From NCBI RefSeq assembly GCF_015679265.1, contig NZ_CP064942.1:1-64000 (forward strand): a DNA stretch of 64,000 nucleotides, read 5' to 3'. The notes beneath the pieces were generated by a model. That model saw nothing but the letters and a program-made list of their open reading frames with translations, had not been told where the DNA came from and did no database searches. The stretch's first letter is position 1, and each line of letters begins with the position of its first letter. The stretch comes from Pontivivens ytuae. Its GTDB lineage: Bacteria > Pseudomonadota > Alphaproteobacteria > Rhodobacterales > Rhodobacteraceae. Position numbers and translations under genes: made by a program. Shown piece by piece: positions 35,501 to 47,500 of the stretch.

Positions 35501-38500
35501 CGCGCACCTGAAGCACGCCGCTGTCGAGCGCCGCGACGGTGCCGATGGAGCCGCCATCGCCCGTGACGGTCGCGCCAAGCACGGGAGCTGCGCCCAGCGT
35601 GTCGAGCGTCAGCTCCACGCCGTTGCCGACCATAACCGCACCTGAGGTGTCGATGTCCGACGAGATCGTCTCACCGTCCCCGATCAGGTCGAAGAAGGAC
35701 TGGTCGAAGTCCGGCGTCGTGTCGCGCAGCTCCGTCAGCGTGATGACCCGCGTGTCGCCGTTCCAGTCGGAGACGGTGCCGACCAGCGTCGAGCCGTCAG
35801 GCGCCGTCGCCGTGAAGGGCTGACCAGCGTAGAAGTCGCGCGCACGCGCATCGATCAGCGTCTGCGCGCTCAGGCTGTCGAACGTCGCCGCGTCGATGAC
35901 GCGGTCGGTCTCGCTCACGTCGCTCGCCACCGTCACGGTGCGCCCGCTGACGACATCGCCCGCGTTGAAGGCCGGGTCGGCGAGGTCCTGATAGGTGACC
36001 TCGACAATGCCGAAATAGCGTCCGTCCACGTCCACCACGTCGAGCACGGTGGCCTGGTCCATGCCGTTCGCGCCGTCGCGCAGCGTCAGCCGGTCATTGA
36101 CCAGCGGACGGAACGGGGTGAGCAGCGTCTCGGCAAAGAGCGCCTGCTCCGCCGTCAGCGTCGTCCCGTTCTCCTGCGCGTCGAGGATCACCTGCTCCTC
36201 GGCCGTCGGGGTGTAGGTGAGTTCGACCGCGTAGACGCGGGTCAGCGCATCGCTCACGTCCTGCACGGCGACGGTCTTGCCGCCCAGCGTCAGGCTCGTC
36301 TGGTTGGCGGTCGTCACCAGCGTCGCGGTGCCCACGGCCCACTTGTTGAGGCCCACGGGATCATCCTCACGCACCAGCTCGGCCGTGCTGACGCCGCTGA
36401 AGACATCGGCGCCGCGGCTGAGCGTGATGGTCACGTCGTTGCCCGCGATGGCGGTGATCTCGCCGGTCACGGTGCCATCGGCGTCGAGCGCGATGGTCCC
36501 GCCGACCGACAGGCCGGAGGCATCGTCGAGCGTCACGGTCTGGACATGCTCCACCAGGTCCCAGTCGAGCTGGTCGAGGCTGATCCGCGCGGTGTAATCC
36601 ACCACCATGCCAGTAAGATCGGTGCCTGTCGGCATGATGTAGGCCGGCATCCGCTCCGCCGAGGTCAGGCGCAGCGCATCGCCCGCGACCGGCAGCGTCG
36701 CCGTCGCACCCTTCGTCACGGTCAGCACGTAGGCACCACCGGTGAACTCCACCCCGGTGATCCGGCCCGCCGCGGTGGGCGAGCTTTCAAGGCCGTAGAC
36801 CTGAAGCAGATCGGCCACGCCCTCTGTCGTGACGATGTCGAGCGCCGCATCGGCCGCCAGCGTGATCTCCACGGTTCCATCGGCCTGCGTGACGACGGAG
36901 GCGACAGTCGCCGCGATGTCGATCCCGCCGCGGAAGGCCCACTGGTCCCCGAGGGCCGAGAAGTCGCTCGTCGTGCCCGCCACCACATGGGCGATCACGT
37001 CGAAACCGCCAGCGGCGAAGGACGCCTCGGTCGCCGTGCGGTCGATGAGGGCGACGCCGATCACATTCCCATCGGCGTCCTGCCGGTAGAGATGCGTCAG
37101 CTCTTCGTCGATGTCGAAGTCCGGGAAGGTGTTCCCGTCGAGCGTGACGGTCACCGTGTCACCCGCCCGCACCACGTTCGTCGGCGTGAAGATCACGCCC
37201 TTCGGGGCGACCACCGGCACATCGCGGAAGTGCAGCGCCGTGCCCGGCTCGCGCACCAGGTTCGCCTCGGCCCGGTCGACGTCGAGCACCTCGACCTCGA
37301 TGATCGCGGTGGAGGTGTCGAGCGACACGATCCGCCCGGTGTCGAGGCCCTGCGTCTCACCCGTCCCGAAGGCGGACGAGATGTAGAGCTCCGTCACCGT
37401 CAGATCGATGTTGTTGTCGGAGATGTACTGGGCAAGCGCCGCCGAGGAGCCCGGCTCCAGCTTGATCTCCCAGTAATCCGAGCCGAGATCGACGTCGAAG
37501 GCCGCGTTGCCGATGACCAGCGTCGGGACGGTGGTGGAGGTGAAGCCGGAGCCCGTCTTCTCGATCACCGTGAGCTGCTGCGTCGGCTGGAACGGCTGGG
37601 TGCCGTTGCGCAGGCGGTTGAAGGTCAGGTCCTGACCCGCGCCGCCGATCAGGGTGCCGTTCTCGTCCACCGCGGGACCGGCATAGCCGACCTCGACCAG
37701 CTCGCGGCCGTCCGCCGTGATCAGGCTGTCGCCGGTGTTGAAGCCCATCTCGCCCAGCGTGGTGGAGTTGGTGAACACCACCCGCTTGTTCGACAGCTCC
37801 GGCCGGACATCGTCTGTGACGACGAAGGAGCCGCCCTGCGTCGTGGCGAACTCGCTGTAGAGCATCGTGCCGAAGCCGATGGGTGCTGCACCGTCCGCCA
37901 TGCGGATATGCAGCTCGCCTGCCCCGGCCTTGTAGACCTCGACGGTGCCGATGGCAGTGCGCCAGCCGGTCGGATCCGCGGTCTTGTCGATGCTCGGATC
38001 CACCGCCCAGACGGTCTGCCCCTCGATGAAGAGCCCCTCGAAGCCCGCGGGCACCTTCACCACGGCGATATCGAGGCCGAGGACCATGGCATCCGCCGGC
38101 GGGACGTAGCCCGCCGCGGGGCCGGTATAGGCAAAGCCCTCCAGCACCGTGGTCGCATCCGCGCCGCTGTCCACGACGGTGATGTTGAGCGCGCTCACGT
38201 CGCGCTTCTGCTCCACGACCTCCGCCCGCGTTCCGTCCGAAGAGCCGTCGAGGATCACGACGCTCTGACCCGCGTAGAACGTGTCGGCGATGCCCGCGAC
38301 GCGGACATCCGCGGAACCCGTGACGATCTCGCTGCCGAAGTCGCGCGCGATGGTCCGCGCGGCACTCAGCGAGATCGGCTCACCGGTCACCGACGCTTCG
38401 CCGAGGCGCAGGATCGGGCGGGTGTCGATGGCCGCATCGCTGGCGCTCTCGTAGAGCGCCATGTCGGAGAAGGCGACGCGCGCCCGCTGATCGCCCGTCC

Positions 38501-41500
38501 CCGCCGGATCGGCGAAGGCGAAGGTGACGGAGCCCGAGGCGGTGTCGAGAGCCGAGATCTCCACCGCGTGACCTTGCGCGGTGTAGAGCGTGACCGTGTT
38601 GCCCTGCGCAATCTCGGAGGAGATGCGGGCAAAAGCGCGGGTTTCGGCGCCGCCGCCCAGCAGGTTCTGCTCGATATAGGTGAGCGTGCCATCGGCCTGA
38701 TCGGCGCCGAGGACCAGCACCGGCTGCGCACCCGTCGCCGTCGTCACATCGACATCGGTCGGCGGGGTCAGCGAAGTGCCACCTGGCACCAGATCGTAGA
38801 GCGCGGTGCCCGGCGCAAGCGTCGCGCCGGTCGACAGCGTGATCCCGGTCGAACTGATCGCCGTGACCTCGACCGCCTGCACGTTCTGCACGCCCGCGAT
38901 CTCGCTGACGGCGAACAGGATGACGCGCTCGCCGTCCTTGAGCCGCTGCTCGATCTGCGCGGCGGGTCCCTCAGAGAGGTCGGCGGCGAAGTCCGCCTCG
39001 ACGCCCACCTGGTAGGTGTAGTCGGTGAGCAGCGCTGTGGTGACATCGCCCGACACGGCCGAATCGCCCGCCAGTGCGGTCAGCGTCTGGCCGCCCGCGG
39101 TCATGCCGGTCACCCAGCGGCCGCCGATGAGCTCCAGTACCGTCTGGGCGGACTCCACCTGTGACACGCGGAAGAGGGAGCCGTCGGCGGCCTCCAGCAG
39201 CTCACCGACCGACACGCTCGAGAGGGCCGCGACTGTGACCTCGACCGGCACCTCGGCGGTGCGGGAGGACGCGGTGGTGGCGTTCACCTGCCCGCCGCCG
39301 GAGGCGCCGAGGAAGGTCTCCGCCGTCTCGATCTCACCCGACAGGAGCTCGCCGGTGAAGGTGCCGAGCTGGGTGTCGATGCTGAGCACACGCAGGATCG
39401 CCTCCCGCTCCCCACCCGTGGGCAGGGTCAGGATGTCGCCCTCGGCCAGCGCCGACAGGTTGTCGCCGGCAAAGCTGATCGGGGTCGTGGTGGTCGCGGC
39501 AAGGCCCACGACCTCGAAGGTCTCGCCATGCTCCGGCACGCCGGTCGCATCCGACAGGGTCAGTTTGCCGGTGGTGTGGGAGTAGGTCTGCACCGTCCCG
39601 ATCACGCCCGACTGCGTGCCGCGCACGACCGTGACCTTCGGCACGATGGAGGCAACGGCGGCGGAGGCCTGGGCCAGCGTCAGCTCGATGAGGTCGAGCC
39701 CGACGATCAGCGCGCCGTCGCCCGGATCGGTGACGGTCTCGTCCAACGTCACGGCATTGGTCGAGTTCACCTCGATCCCGAACCGCTCCACGCCTGCGCT
39801 CGCGCGCGTGAGCACGGTGTCGGAGCCGTCACGCCCGTCGATCACCAGACGGCGCGTGAATTCTGTGACGGAGAACGTGTCGTCCGCCGAGGTGCCCGAC
39901 AGCAGGAGCGTGTCGATGCCGCGGATCAGCTCGCGCTCGCTGAGCGTGACCGTGCCGGAGGCGTTCACATGGCGCAGCTCCAGCGCCTCGCCTTCCACGT
40001 CGAAGCGCACGCTCTCGCCGCTCGCGATATGCGCGGCGCCGTCATGGACCAGCGTGTCGGTGCCTGAGAGGTCGAGGAACACGTCCGCGCCCAGCCCCGC
40101 GTCGTAGTAATCGTCACCCGCGCCGCCATCGAGCAGGTCGGTAAGCTCCGAGCCGATCAGCCGGTCGTTGCCCTCACCCGCCTGCACATGCCGGATCAGC
40201 CCGTCGGAGGAGGCCGGGACGCGGAAGGCGGACAGATCGATGACGTCGTCGCCGCCGCCGGTCTCCACCCGCACGCCGTCCTGGGCATCCGCGGTCTGGT
40301 AGTGGCCGCGCAGCTCGATGTCCTGCCGGGCTGTGCCGCTCGACAGACGGGTGGCGAGGTCTTCGTCCGCGCCGAAGCCCTGGTAGATCGTCCAGGTCGA
40401 GGAGGTCCCGACCGAGGCCTGCGCCCCGATCACGTCGTCGGCGTCGTCGCGGCCGACGATGCGCACGAGGTCCGTGTCGCCGTCGTCGCCCTGCCCGGTG
40501 CCAAGCTCCAGCACGAGGCTGGTCGCGTCCACCGCAACCTCGGGCGCGTGGACGATCACGTTGTCCTCGCCCTCACCCAGCGTCAGGTCGATGGTCTCGA
40601 CGCCCGCGAGCTCCAGGATCTCCTGGATCGCGGCCTGCCAGCGGATGCGGGTCGCCGCGTCCTCGCTGTCGATCTCCACCGTGTCGGCGGTCGTGCCGGT
40701 GGCGGTGCCGACGAAGAGGTCGGCGCCTGCGCCGCCCGTCATCTGGTCCTCGCCCTCGCCCACGGTCCACTCGATACGGTCCGCGCCGGTGCCGCCGGTG
40801 ACCTTGTCGTCGCCCTTGCCGCCGATCAGCGTGTTGTCGCCCGAGATGCCGCGCAGGTCGTCCGCGCCTTCCGCACCCATCAGCGTGTCGTTGTCCGCAC
40901 CGCCCTGCAGCGCGTCGTCGCCAATCTGGCCGAAGAGCGCGTCGTCGCCCGCATCACCGAACAGGAAGTCGCCCTCGTACTGGCCGTAGAGCGCATCGCG
41001 GCCCGCGCCGCCGTAGATGTAGTCCTTGCCGCCATAGCCGCGGCCGTTGGAGGTGCCGAAGGCCGCCACCTGCTCGTCACCGTAGATGACATCGTCGCCA
41101 TCATCGCCGAAGAGCTGGTCGTCGCCCTCGCCGCCCGTGAGCGTGTCGCTGCCCGCGCCGCCGCGGAACGTGACCTTGTGCGCGCCGGTCTGGAGCAGCG
41201 TGTCGTCGCCCGCGCCGCCATCGACGAAGATCTCGGTATCGGCCTCGGAGATGAAGCTGTCATTGCCGTCGCCGAGCCGCACCCGGATCTTCCGGTCCTG
41301 AACCGTGTCTGCGATGAAGATCCGGTCGTCGCCGCCCTGGCCGTTTATCGAGATCTCCTTGACGTTCTCGAAGCGCTGCGTGGCGCCCGCCGCGTCGATC
41401 AGGATGCGGCCGTCGTTGGTCTGGTGCACCGTGATGCGATCCGCCGCATCGGTGGTGAAAACCGTCAGCACGCCGTTGCCGTCGACCTCGCCCAGAGGCG

Positions 41501-44500
41501 CAAGCTGGAAGTGCTTGTGGTAGTCGAAGCGCCAGATCAGCACGTCCACCAGCGTCTTCTGGATGTCCACGATGGTGATCGTGGTGAAGAGCAGGTTGAG
41601 CTTGATCGAGACGAAGGCGTCGACCTTCGCCCGGAACTCTGCCGAGACATCGAAGAGGCCGAGCGGATCGCGCTCGAGGATATAGGCGAGCTCGTCGACA
41701 TAGACCTTGCCGTCGTAGACGCCCTCGCGGTTCGCCACATCGTTCAGGTCGAAGTCGATGTCGCCGTAGATGCCGCCGCGGATCCCGGCCGCCACGCGCA
41801 TGACGAGGTAGTTGCCGCCGATCTGCGCGGCTGCCGAGATCTCCAGATCGATCTCGAGCTCGGTGTTCTCCGACCCGTCATCGTTCCAGTCGCGGGCGTG
41901 GAGGCCGTAGGCAAGGTATTCCGGGCTCGACCAGCCGCTGTCGCGATAAAGGTTGAGGCCGCGGGTGTCGTAGCCGAACGACAGGTTCGCCCGTGCCGTC
42001 ACGGCCGCAGTGAAGTTGGCGCTGAGGAACGGCGCCCAGATCCAGATATCCTTCGAGACGCGGGCCTCGATCTCCAGCGTCGGCACGTCGAAGACGACGA
42101 GGTCCACGTTGGACGCACCGGTGAAGATGCCGATGGCGGTCATCGGATCCTCGAGCACCGGGAAGCGCAGGCCCTCGACGCCCTTCAGCTTCGACAGGAA
42201 GCCCTGGGTCTGGCCCGACGCCTTCTTGCCGCCGGTGTTGGAGCTCGGGCGGTTGGTGGTCGCCGCGGCCTGCCCGGTCTTCGCCTGCGCCTGCGGATCG
42301 ACCGCGTTGGTCTGGGTCTGCTGGCGCTGCTTGTTGTTGTCGTAGGTGACCTGCTGGCGCACATCGCCCGCATCGCCGAACTTGTAGGAGCCGAAGTTGA
42401 TCATGACCCCGTCCGCGTCGGTCGGGATCGAGTTCACGATGTCAATGATGGCCTTCACGACCTTGAAGAACTTGACATATTTCGCCACGCCCTTGCCGCC
42501 GAACATCTCGATCATGTCGAGGACGGAGGTCGGCGCACCGAGAAGGTCGGAGACCATGGGCAGCGGATCCACGACCGGCGACAGCGCGTCGGCAACCGGC
42601 TTCGTGATCTTCTGCACTTCCTTCAGGATCGGGGCCGCGAAGTCGGAGATGAACGCGCCCAGATCGAGCCGCATGTCGGCGAGCTCGACCTCCGGCGCGT
42701 CGCCGAACACCGCCTGATCCATCGGCTTCGACAGGTCCACCTTGGCGAAGACCTGGCTGTAGTGGATGTCCGTCAGGAACCGCGGGAAGTCCGCGGAGCC
42801 GCCGAAGCTGGAGACGGCCGACAGACTCACTTCCGCGCCCGCATCGAAGGTCGCGTTGAAGATGTCGGAGAACTTGATGCCCTTCAGCTCCTTGAGGAGC
42901 GACAGGCGATCGTCGTCCGCGACCTTGCCGGAGTCGAGGATGTCGGCGGCGAGCTTCGCGGTCAGCTCCTTGTGGCCGTTCTTCCGCAGGTTCTCCATCT
43001 CGAACTGCAGGAAGCCGAGCTGGGCCGTCAGGCGCGCATCGTCATCGAGGTCCGCATAGGCCTCGATCACCAGTTCCTCGGGCCGGTTCGGGTTGGCGTT
43101 GGTGTCGACATAGAAGTCGAGCGCGCCGTCGATGAAGCTGACCCCGAAGCCGAGCGCGATGTCGTACTGCATCCCGAAGGTGATGCCGACATCGCTGTCG
43201 AAGCTCAGCGGCAGGCCGGGCACGGAGCCCGCGAGATCCAGATCCACATCGATCGGCGGGAAGATGTCGCCCATCGCCCGCATCTTGATGAGCAGATCGT
43301 CGTAGTTGTCGGTCAGGCTGACATCGACCTGATTGTAATGGGTGATCGCGTTCCCGTCGGCATCGACGAAGTTGATGCCGGTCGCGTCGTTCACTTCCTC
43401 GAACAGTTCGAAGAGCGCGAATTGCAGCAGGTCTACGGTGGTGAACTCGCCGCCGTTCTTCGCCTTCTCCGCCTTGATGAGCGAGGACAGATCGCCGAGC
43501 GCCCCGTTCACCGGATCGATCAGGGTGGAGGAGATGAAGTCCGCCCCCTTCGACAGGGCGTCGCCCACGAAGGGCAGGTCGAGCTGGAAGATCGGCGCGC
43601 GGCGCATCTGCGCATCGAGCGCGGTCAGCAGCTTCTCCAGCCCTTCGACCAGCAGCAGCGGGTCCTCGATGAACATGCCGAGGCCCATCTGGGGCATCGG
43701 GTTCGGGATGTAGTAGGTGATGTAGTCGGCCGGGTTGTCGGCCGTGAGCAGGTTCGACAGGTCGTAGCCGAGGAAGATCGCGTTGCGCTGCACGAAGTCC
43801 GGCAGGTCGCCGTCCTGGTACTTTGCATAGCGGTTGGCTTCTTCGGCCAGCCACTCGTCCGTCACCAGCGCATCGGAGCCGGTCAGCGGGTTGGAACGGA
43901 CCGGGAAGTAGGTCGGCACCATCAGGGCAGCCTGCCCCGCGATCTTGGCGCTTGCGGTGGCGAGGTTGCTCGCCGCGGCGCCGGTCAGCACCACGTCCTG
44001 ATCGAGGCTGTATTCGAGCCGTGCCGCACCGTCGTCCTTGATCGATCCGTCGGCGTTCAGCTCCACATCGCCGTCCGCATCGATGGCGAGCGTGGCATCG
44101 AGCACGGTGGCCGCGATCTCCGCCCCCGGGATGAAGGTGAGGCCAGCACTCAGCTCGGCCTCCGCCACGTGCGCGCGGGCGCCCATGTCGACGAAGACGC
44201 CGGTGCCTTCCTTGACCGTCACGGTCGGGTTCGGGTTGCCGAAGGTGTCGAACGCGACGCCGAAACCGCCCTTCAGGCCGAGATCGAAGTCGAGTTGCAG
44301 GTCGATCGGCGCGATCTCCAGCTCGATATCGACGCCGAGCGCGCGGAGCGCGTTGAGCTCCGCATTCGGCAGGTAGTCCTGCGGCTTGATCCGCTTGGTG
44401 AAGCTGTTCTGAACGTTGAGCCCATGCGCGAGGCCGAGCGCGATCAGCCCGATATCGAAGTCGAGCGCGAGGCCGTTGGCAACCGGCGTGCCGCCATCGT

Positions 44501-47500
44501 CGGTGAAGGTCAGCCGCGCTTCGAGCAGCAGCGACTTCTTCAGCTCCTCCTGCTCCGCCACGCTGAGCCCGTTGTCGGCGCCGAAGTTGGCGAAGAGCGC
44601 ATCGGCGAGCGCATCGTTCAGTGCCGCGAGGTTCCCGTCGCCGGCAGCGGCCGCGATGATATCGTCCGCCGCCGCGTCCAACAGGTCGAGGATGTCGTTG
44701 ACCCGCATCATTTCGTCGATGGAGCGTTCGACCAACGGGATGTCCGCCGTCAGCACCTGCTGCGCGATGTCGGTCTTGGTGACCGACACGAAGGTCTTGA
44801 TGGCTTTCGCCACGGCAGCAAAGTCGAAGGTCGTCGCACCCAGGTTCTGGATGTCGCGCAGGATGCTCTCGTCGAGCGAGGCTATGCCGTCGGCCAGCGT
44901 GAACTGCAGGTAGACGAAGTTGTCCGCCGCCCCGGTCTCGAAATCGCCCGAGGTCGCCGCGGTGAAGGCCGGTGCCGCCAGCCCGTTCGTCGGCAGCGGG
45001 TTGAAGGAGATGTCGAGGTCGAAGAGCTTGGTGGAGAACGCATCCACACCGATGCCCGCGAAGTCGAGCTCGCCGAAGACCGGCGCACGCACCTCGAACC
45101 GCTCTTCCGACGTGATCTCGACCGCCGTGCCGTCAACGCCGAAGACCTTGCCATCGACGCCGAGGCCGGTCGCGACCAGCTTGTCGGCGGCGTTGCGGAA
45201 GATCCGCTCATCCGTGCCGTCGGTCGTGTTGCCGAGGCCCACCTTCAGCGTGTTGGTCGTGTCGTCCCCGGTCATGCCGAGGCGCAGCTTCTCCACGTTC
45301 GTGGTGTTGGTCGTGACCGCCACCGCACCGCTGAAGAGCGAGGCCTCGAGCGCTGCGACCAGCAGCTCGGTATCGAGATCGACATAGGCCGCCGTGCCGG
45401 AGCCGAGGAAGACCAGCGGCGTCGCGATGTTTTCGAGGTTCACGCCGATGTCGATGCGCAGCCCCGCAGTGAGGCCGAGATCGACCTCGATCTCGCCCGC
45501 CAGCTCCACGAGGTTCTGCAGCTCGGTCGGCAAGCCCGCCTGCGCGAGCAGCGCGGCGAGGGAGACGTCGAGATCCAGCGTCTCGGTAAAGCCCTTCGCG
45601 ATGTCGATGCCGATGACGAGGTCGTTGCGATCGCCGTCGCCGCCATAGTCCACCCGCGCGATCTTGGCGCGCGCATCCGCGCCCTCGCCCGCGTCGAAGC
45701 CGAGCTTCGCGAGTTCCTTGTCGAGAATGTCCTGCAGCTCCAGGAACGAGCCGTCGAGATTGGCGACCGCGTTCTCGATCGTGCGGAACACGTCGACCAG
45801 ACCCAGCTTCGAATCGATAGAGAAGCCGAGCACCGGCAGTTCCGCCGTCAGCGCCGTGTTGCCGAGCTGACCCGGCGTGGTGAAGTTGGAGCTGACCTCT
45901 TCGATCAGTTCCAGAAGCTCCGTCAGCGACAGCGCGCCGTCGAAGTCCATCGCGCCAAGCAGCGCGCCCTTGAGATCGATATCGGGCAGCGTGAAGTCGA
46001 AGCTTGGCAGGCCGATCGCGGGCAGGCCCGGCAGATCGGGCAGGTCCGGCAGGCTCAGCGGCAGGTCGGGCAGCGTGATGCCCGGCAGGCTGGGCAGGCT
46101 CGGCAGCGTGATCGACGGCAGGTCCGGCAGATCCGGCAGGTCGAAATCGGGCAGCCCCGGGAGGTTCGGCAGATCGAGGCCGGGCAGCGAGAAGAGCCCC
46201 GGCAGCGCGAAGTTCGGCAGGTCCGGCAGCGTCGGGATGCCGATGCCGAAATTGATCGACGGCAGGTCGAAATCGATATCGAAGGTCGGGATCTCGATCG
46301 GCGGCAGCTCGATATCCGCCACCGCGCCGGAGACTTCGAGCGGCAGGGCAAAGCGAATCCGCAGCCCGCTGAACGTGGTCGACACGGTCGGCGGCACCGC
46401 GGCCGCGTCCGTGTTCGCGGTCCCCTCGACATTCCAGAAGCGCGTGACGTTGTTCAGGCCGGTCTCATCCGTGCCGAAGCTGTTGTCGCCGTCCGCGTCC
46501 TGCCCCGCATAGAGCAGGTAGTCGGCGCTGTCCTGCCCCACCGGGCGCAGCGAGAAGTAGATCGGGTCGTCGACCAGAGTGAGGCCCGCCCCCTCGAACA
46601 GGTCGGAGAGCGCGCCGATGCTCGCGGGCGTCGATACAGTCCACTGGGCGGACTCCCCCATCGAGACGGCAGCACTCTCGATGGCGAGCGTGCGGCGGTC
46701 CTTCTTGAAGGAGATGTCGTCGGTGTCGACGGTCACGCCGCCGATGTCGATCGTGGCCCCGCTCAGCGCGGTTTCGAGCGTGGTGAGGTCATCGCCGGTG
46801 GCGAAGCGGAAGGTGATGCCCTCCGCCGTCACGATCACCTGCGCCGGGGTCAGCGTGCTGCCGCCGAAATCCATCGCGTCGAGCGTCGGCACCGCGGCTG
46901 CCGTGTAGGCCGCGGAGACCTCGACGGCACCGGTGTCGAGCATCAGAAGCTCGACGGTGCCCGCCTGTCGGTCGAGCGCGGTCACGCGGTACGCCGTGGA
47001 ACCGTCGGTCCAGACCTGCCCCGGCCCGAGCGTCTCCAACAGGCTCTTCGCCGTGGCCGCCGTCTGGACCCCGCCGCTGCCATCGCTGATCGCGAAGGAG
47101 GCGGTGAAGCGGCTGCCATCGGCATTGACGCCGAGGTTGGAGAGGATCGCGTGGCCGCCCGGCAGCGTCAGCTCATCGCCGTTCTGCAGCGTCAGCGGCA
47201 GGTCGTAGGACACGAGCTGCACCTGCGGGACCACGTCGCCGGTGAAGGCGACGACCAGCACGTCGTTCGCGAGCGGATCGACATCGGCGACGATCACGGC
47301 GGTCAGCCCGTCGCCCAGATTGATGATCGTGCCGCGCGCCAGCGCCGCGATACTGGACACGTCGCGGTCCATCTTCAGCGCCGCGATGCCGCCATCCGCG
47401 TTCAGCGTCAGCCCCTGGATCACCGCACCGCCCGCGAGCGCCAGCCCGTCGAGCACGCGAACCGTCCCGTCCGACAGCTTCAGCGTGGAGGTCGACGCAA

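Noticed and set aside
45979..46311. Collagen-like repeat
   Set aside because: Glycine is not at every third position; the periodic unit is Leu-Pro, not Gly-X-Y.
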